64,000 nt of DNA from NCBI GenBank assembly GCA_013399015.1, contig VWZX01002922.1, forward strand, positions 266,853 to 330,852, read 5' to 3'. The stretch comes from Galbula dea (taxonomy: Eukaryota > Chordata > Aves > Piciformes > Galbulidae). How positions within the stretch are numbered: the first letter of the stretch is position 1; each line of letters begins with the position of its first letter. Below are positions 61,101 through 64,000 of the stretch, in pieces. Both the position numbers and the translations under genes were made by a program. The notes beneath the pieces were generated by a model, which had not been told where the DNA came from, ran no database searches, and worked only from the letters and a program-made list of their open reading frames with translations.

Positions 61101-63144
61101 GAGACAGATAAAAATAGTAGTCTCCTTCCTCTTACAAAAAGGGTGTTCAAGCAATTGCAAGATCTGTCTTTACTTTCTGGGAACAAAACTCTACAGTGGC
61201 AATGCGAGGGAAAGCAACGGTCAAAAGACAGGTGAAGTCCAACTGTGGGGCCTTGGAGTGGAAACCTAGAAGTCTCACACTGGTTTATTCAGTAGCTTGC
61301 TTTCTTCTATTGGGCAAGTATTTAGTTCTTGAACAGTAGAAAAGGTGATAATTATCTGCTGGAATTGATACGGCAGTGTTTACATGATCATGTTTTGAAC
61401 ATGCTAGAGCTCCTTAAGCACGCATTCATGGTATTTGCACTTCATATACTAGATGAGGATTGCAGTCTGCTCACTCCAGCATCTCAGCTGTGACAATAAC
61501 TAGCATGAGGTATTTCAGAAGGCAACTCCTATTTAACAAAGCTGTATTATTCTATCTTCACCTTCCTAAAATATCAGGTTTGGTGCAGCATGCTATCAAT
61601 AAGGCTGCTGCAGTTGTGTGGTCCTTTAACAGAGAAGGAACACATTAATGATACTGCTCGTTCATTCTTCAGCAAGGTGCTTCTTTCTCTGCCATTACAC
61701 TAATAGCAATGGCCAGACCTAGTGCTTGGACTGCTTCCCAGAAGCCCAGTGCTTTGAGAATGGAAACTGAAGGACTCTACATAGCAAATAGGCAACTGTT
61801 AAGTCTGAAAGCCAGAGCCATCCTATCAGAAAGCAGGATGGGTTTGTGTGTTTTCTCTTTGTTTTTCGACAACATATTGCAGCTTTTTCACTGACAAAAA
61901 CCTGATACAATTCTTCCTTGCAGTGACAAGTAATCAAGTTATTGCATCTTAAAAACTGACTATCTCTCAACTAAGATGTAATAAAGGGCTGTATGTGCAC
62001 CCCTAACTAGGACTGAAGTCAGAGACAGGTTTATGCTTCAGAAGTGTTAACTCCATAGACTTAACTCACAACAGCTTACAATCATATAGATATACTCCAA
62101 TTGCTGCTCCCTAACAGCTGAAATAATACCACTCTTTTGTGCTGCTGGGGTTTTTTGGGGGCATTTGGTCTGTCAAAAATCCCGTGTTACTGGGGTAACT
62201 CTTCTGATCACTTTGGCCAAAAGCATACTTATCTCAGAAATAAGTGCTATCTAAACAATAACTGGCTGCAGATGCGTGGGGTGGTCCTGTTATCACAGAC
62301 TAACAGCAACCTGATTGAACAACAGAGCAAGTCTCCTCTGTCACACCTCCTGAAAAATAAACAGTCAAGTGCTACAGAAGGACACTGATGTTTGCTCAGA
62401 GGGCAACCCCCTCCCGAAAAAAACCCAAACCAAACGCTGCTTAGCAGAACTGTTACAAAATTAACCTCACAAATAAGGCAAAAGTGTAAGGGGGAGTGCA
62501 TGAGACAAAAAAAGGTGATTTGCTGAGGGATGACAGGTACGTGGAGAATTGTATAAAGTGTTGCGTAAATCTGGACTTGCACCCCCTCAAAACACGCGAA
62601 AGGGCGCCTGAGGGTTGCTCTGGTCAGTTCTTTCTCGCTCACCTCGGGCGGACCCAAGCCGCAGCTCGGTCTCGTTTCCCAAGGGCATCTCTGGGAGGGC
62701 ACAACAGGCAGGTCCAGCCGGTTCCCGCGCCGGGGGCAGCCACCCAGGGAGCGACGCGCGCAAAGCATACGGGCGGCGAGCTGCTGCAGCAGCGGCCGCT
62801 CGCACCACCAGTAACCAGCCCTCCCCCGCCCGAGCCCTGAGGGGTCACTGAAAGAAAGGAGGACGGCGCCACGAGAACGTTCCGTCACGATAGTTCCCCC
62901 CTGCCCCCGGACGCAGCTGTCGTCCCTTGCTAGGGCAGAGAAGTGGCTCCGGGCCGCTCTCCCCTCAACTGCGCCGTCCCGCGGTTACCTTCTCGGCCTG
63001 GGCGAGGTAGAGCCAGAGGCGGCGCCAGGTGCCGAACTTCTTCCTCTCACTGAAGTTGAAGGCCATCTCGGCGCTGGCATATCGCGACACCAGCGGAGAG
63101 CGGTAGCGCGCCAGCGCGTCCTCCTCGGCGCCGAGTGTCGCCAT
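46019..63144 (-). CDS. ADSL: Adenylosuccinate lyase (complete, 13 exons)
   Basis: ADSL is the cytosolic homotetrameric lyase of purine synthesis. It splits SAICAR to AICAR plus fumarate and adenylosuccinate to AMP plus fumarate. Thirteen exons join in frame to 1458 nt (485 residues; human 484). Visible family marks are [14 protein letters not shown] (substrate loop), the catalytic histidine in [14 protein letters not shown] (H160), and the fumarase/aspartase signature [11 protein letters not shown] with the mobile-loop catalytic serine (about residue 290). The start ACCATGG is an ideal Kozak site and [20 protein letters not shown] aligns with the human N-terminus. The frame is open further upstream, but that part has no similarity to known ADSL. 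It lies head-on against the 3' end of the next minus-strand gene and has a CpG-island promoter. Confidence 0.97.
46420..46596 (-). CDS. ADSL: ADSL exon 12
   Basis: Fifty-nine codons in phase 0: [40 protein letters not shown] and [14 protein letters not shown]. Donor GTAAAG, acceptor TGCTCCTACAG. Confidence 0.96.
46597..48731 (-). other. ADSL: ADSL intron 11
   Basis: About 2.1 kb of unique AT-rich sequence. I see no repeat family or exon in it. Confidence 0.6.
48732..48821 (-). CDS. ADSL: ADSL exon 11
   Basis: Thirty codons encoding [20 protein letters not shown] and [10 protein letters not shown], nearly identical to human. Donor GTACAA, acceptor TTGTTAAG. Confidence 0.95.
49020..49789 (+). 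mobile_element. CR1 LINE, RT domain, cut by an N gap
   Basis: The plus-strand frame carries [40 protein letters not shown] and [11 protein letters not shown], the reverse-transcriptase core with the FADD active-site motif. After the gap come the 3' end and the tail AATGATTCTATGATTCTGTG. The frame is open across about 200 codons, so this copy is young. It lies in ADSL intron 10. Confidence 0.93.
49549..49637. other. Assembly gap, 89 N
   Basis: A run of N inside the CR1 element. The missing ORF2 segment expected between the flanks is several hundred bases, longer than the run. Confidence 0.95.
50125..50215 (-). CDS. ADSL: ADSL exon 10
   Basis: It encodes [20 protein letters not shown] and [10 protein letters not shown] after one base completing Arg. 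Donor GTAAAG. Confidence 0.95.
50216..52130 (-). other. ADSL: ADSL intron 9
   Basis: AT-rich unique sequence of 1.9 kb; nothing further recognised. Confidence 0.6.
52131..52278 (-). CDS. ADSL: ADSL exon 9 (lyase signature loop)
   Basis: It carries [38 protein letters not shown] and SAN plus two bases of Arg. This is the family signature and the catalytic-serine loop. Acceptor CCTTTCACAG, donor GTTTGC. Confidence 0.96.
53236..53305 (-). CDS. ADSL: ADSL exon 8
   Basis: It encodes [20 protein letters not shown] and DQI plus the first base of Gly. Acceptor TTTTTTCTAG, donor GTAAGG. Confidence 0.94.
54126..54216 (-). CDS. ADSL: ADSL exon 7
   Basis: It encodes [20 protein letters not shown] and [10 protein letters not shown] after one base of Arg. 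Donor GTGAGC, acceptor TATTTTTAG. Confidence 0.95.
54599..54645 (-). CDS. ADSL: ADSL exon 6
   Basis: A 47-nt exon encoding [15 protein letters not shown] plus two bases of Arg, equivalent to human VEQLDKMVTEKAGFK. Acceptor ACTCTGAG, donor GTATGT. Confidence 0.9.
54942..55113 (-). CDS. ADSL: ADSL exon 5
   Basis: It encodes [40 protein letters not shown] and LFEGDHSK after one base completing Gln. Donor GTAAGT, acceptor GTTTTCAG. Confidence 0.96.
55578..56395 (-). mobile_element. CR1 LINE (divergent subfamily), antisense
   Basis: Begins AGAATAGAATGTCTGGAGTT on the plus strand and continues through CR1-like phrases (CTGTTCCACTACCTGACCAC, CCCAGGCTGAACAAAGTAC, CTCTCTGCAGGGCCCCTCTG). It is more degraded than the other copies, with no long frame. 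It lies in ADSL intron 4. Confidence 0.8.
56451..56464. promoter_or_regulatory. CTCF-like motif in ADSL intron 4
   Basis: GCGCCCTCTGGCGG is a close match to the CTCF core and sits in a small CpG-rich patch (about 56400-56530) next to a CR1 element. Confidence 0.4.
58263..58342 (-). CDS. ADSL: ADSL exon 4 (catalytic histidine)
   Basis: It encodes [19 protein letters not shown] and TLGFTHY, then two bases of Gln. The His is the family's general acid. Donor GTAAGT, acceptor TCCACCAG. Confidence 0.95.
59046..59090 (-). CDS. ADSL: ADSL exon 3
   Basis: Fifteen codons in phase 0, [15 protein letters not shown]. Donor GTAAGA, acceptor CTTTCAG. It is too short for ORF scans but fixed by both neighbours and human DLIILRNALDLLLPK. 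Confidence 0.94.
60223..60426 (-). CDS. ADSL: ADSL exon 2
   Basis: Sixty-eight codons in phase 0 with [39 protein letters not shown] and [15 protein letters not shown]. Donor GTAATA, acceptor CTCCTTGCAG. Confidence 0.96.
60427..62988 (-). other. ADSL: ADSL intron 1
   Basis: The 2.6-kb first intron grades from AT-rich to CpG-rich near exon 1. A diverged direct duplication around ATACCCCAAAAGAAATA occurs at about 60813 and 60946. No other gene is seen. Confidence 0.65.
62989..63144 (-). CDS. ADSL: ADSL exon 1 with start codon
   Basis: Fifty-two codons from ATG at 63144-63142 (context CTACCATGG), [20 protein letters not shown] ... [12 protein letters not shown], then donor GTAACC. It lies in the CpG island. 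Confidence 0.95.
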
Positions 63145-63288
63145 GGTAGCAAGAGACCTGCTGAACGATCTGGGGTGAGCTCCGCCGGCAGCGAGGGATA
63201 AGGGCGTGCAGCGACCCCGCCCCGCTGTCGCGAAGAGTCCTCGCCCCCGGCGCGAAATACGGCGCCGCATGCACAGCGCGCGGGGCAC

Positions 63289-63303
63289 GGCGCCCCCTGG
63301 CGA
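63289..63303. promoter_or_regulatory. CTCF-like motif between ADSL and the next gene
   Basis: GGCGCCCCCTGGCGA resembles the reverse CTCF core (GCGCCCCCTGGTGG). It sits between the ADSL start codon and the polyadenylation signal of the next gene. Confidence 0.35.
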
Positions 63304-63399
63304 GAGGAGGCCGCATAGCGACAGAACACGAGATGACAACGGGAGCAACACGTCAGAGAACAGGCGTGGTGGAATAAACATGCAGAAACCACGAAGATT

Positions 63400-64000
63400 A
63401 AATGCTTAGCAGCCAAACACATTTATTAGTCTCTTTTTTTTTTCCAGGAACCCAAAAATATTTTGTAGTTATAATGTAAGCAACTGAGTTGCACATAATA
63501 CAATCATATCTTTCAAAAAATAAAAATAAAATAAAAACAAAAAAGCTGTTTAAAAGCAAAAAAAAACCTTCAGAAAACTTATATAAGTATTACACCAACT
63601 CTCAGTTTCAATGAAATGACGACGACTTAATTCCTTATTACTCTGAACTTGTCACACTCCAATAAAACATCACCTTTTTTTTTTTTCTTCCCCCTCCCCC
63701 CATTTTTTTCTAAATCCAGCATGAGAAATACAGTACCTGCTATGGCAAAAATACACATAAAATGCAACATTTCAGCTTATTTGTACATTAGTAGAGTTTA
63801 AACATTTTACTGTTGGTTTTTTTTTTCCTTTTTAAGTGAACCAGTGATTTTAAGTACCACTATACTAAAAGTAAAATAAAAATATAGAAAAGGAGGAGAA
63901 GGGGGGGGCAGCCAGCCATACAAGAGCACCTCCTGAAGTGCTGAGTTTCTGTGTCCATGGAAATCCTTAAGAAATTCAAACATGTGCAAGCACATGGGAT
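63400..64000 (-). other. TNRC6B: 3'UTR end of the next minus-strand gene, probably TNRC6B
   Basis: AT-rich sequence reading on the minus strand as a vertebrate 3'UTR, with T-rich tracts and a polyadenylation signal in ACTAATAAATGTG context. No coding frame is present. A GTACUGUA octamer (63729-63736, minus strand), the miR-101 seed-match form, is visible. The identity is inferred only from the human order TNRC6B-ADSL-SGSM3-MRTFA. Confidence 0.5.
63422..63427 (-). terminator. Polyadenylation signal of the neighbouring gene
   Basis: AATAAA on the minus strand, at the boundary between AT-rich 3'UTR-like sequence and the ADSL CpG island. Confidence 0.6.

Larger units (their letters stand above)
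62600..63330. promoter_or_regulatory. CpG island, ADSL promoter and exon 1
   Basis: GC- and CpG-rich stretch spanning the start of intron 1, exon 1 and about 190 bp upstream of the ADSL start codon. The sequence turns abruptly AT-rich beyond 63340, where the neighbouring 3'UTR ends. Confidence 0.75.

Noticed and set aside
62247..62888. Minus-strand open frame of 213 codons next to ADSL exon 1
   Set aside because: It lies in intron 1, downstream of the exon 1 donor, in GC-rich sequence that is open by chance.
62989..63381. Upstream-extended ADSL start
   Set aside because: The frame is open to 63381, but the added peptide is Arg/Ser-rich promoter translation, whereas ATG at 63144 has an ideal Kozak context and aligns with the human start.

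Overview
This is a stretch of a bird nuclear genome. Genes are split into many short exons with GT/AG introns. The interspersed repeats are CR1 LINEs whose 3' ends carry the avian-type ATTCTATGAT tail, plus solo endogenous-retrovirus LTRs. Two CpG-rich promoters mark gene starts. All gene identities come from reading translated exons against remembered vertebrate proteins; no search was run.

Layout, left to right. (1) 1-8.9 kb, plus strand: the 3' half of MRTFA (MKL1), entered inside an intron. It runs from the SAP-domain exon through the coiled coil to the C-terminal transactivation domain, with stop at 6371-6373, followed by the 3'UTR. (2) 8.9-10.6 kb: short tail-to-tail intergenic gap. (3) 10.6-43.9 kb, minus strand: SGSM3 complete. 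There are 21 coding exons (start codon at 33916-33914, stop at 11670-11668, 753 codons before the stop) and a non-coding first exon in a CpG island at about 43.4-44.0 kb. Every exon junction keeps frame. (4) 43.9-45.96 kb: intergenic. (5) 46.0-63.14 kb, minus strand: ADSL complete, 13 exons, 485 codons, CpG-island promoter at 62.6-63.3 kb. (6) 63.4-64 kb: AT-rich sequence that reads as the 3'UTR end of another minus-strand gene, by synteny TNRC6B. The order MRTFA-SGSM3-ADSL-TNRC6B matches human 22q13.

The genes are not an operon and do not form a pathway. MRTFA is an actin-regulated SRF coactivator. SGSM3 is a TBC/SH3/RUN modulator of small G proteins. ADSL is a purine-synthesis enzyme. They are ancient neighbours.

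The accessory interest lies in the repeats and in assembly scars. Three solo LTRs of one family share orientation and each has a perfect 5-bp target-site duplication. One is nested in a CR1 that holds a second CR1, and another ends 77 bp from an SGSM3 exon. Single-base N calls sit beside poly-A runs in MRTFA and inside the SGSM3 stop codon. An 89-base N gap cuts a CR1. I found no CRISPR array, no tRNA or rRNA gene and no clearly new biological system.
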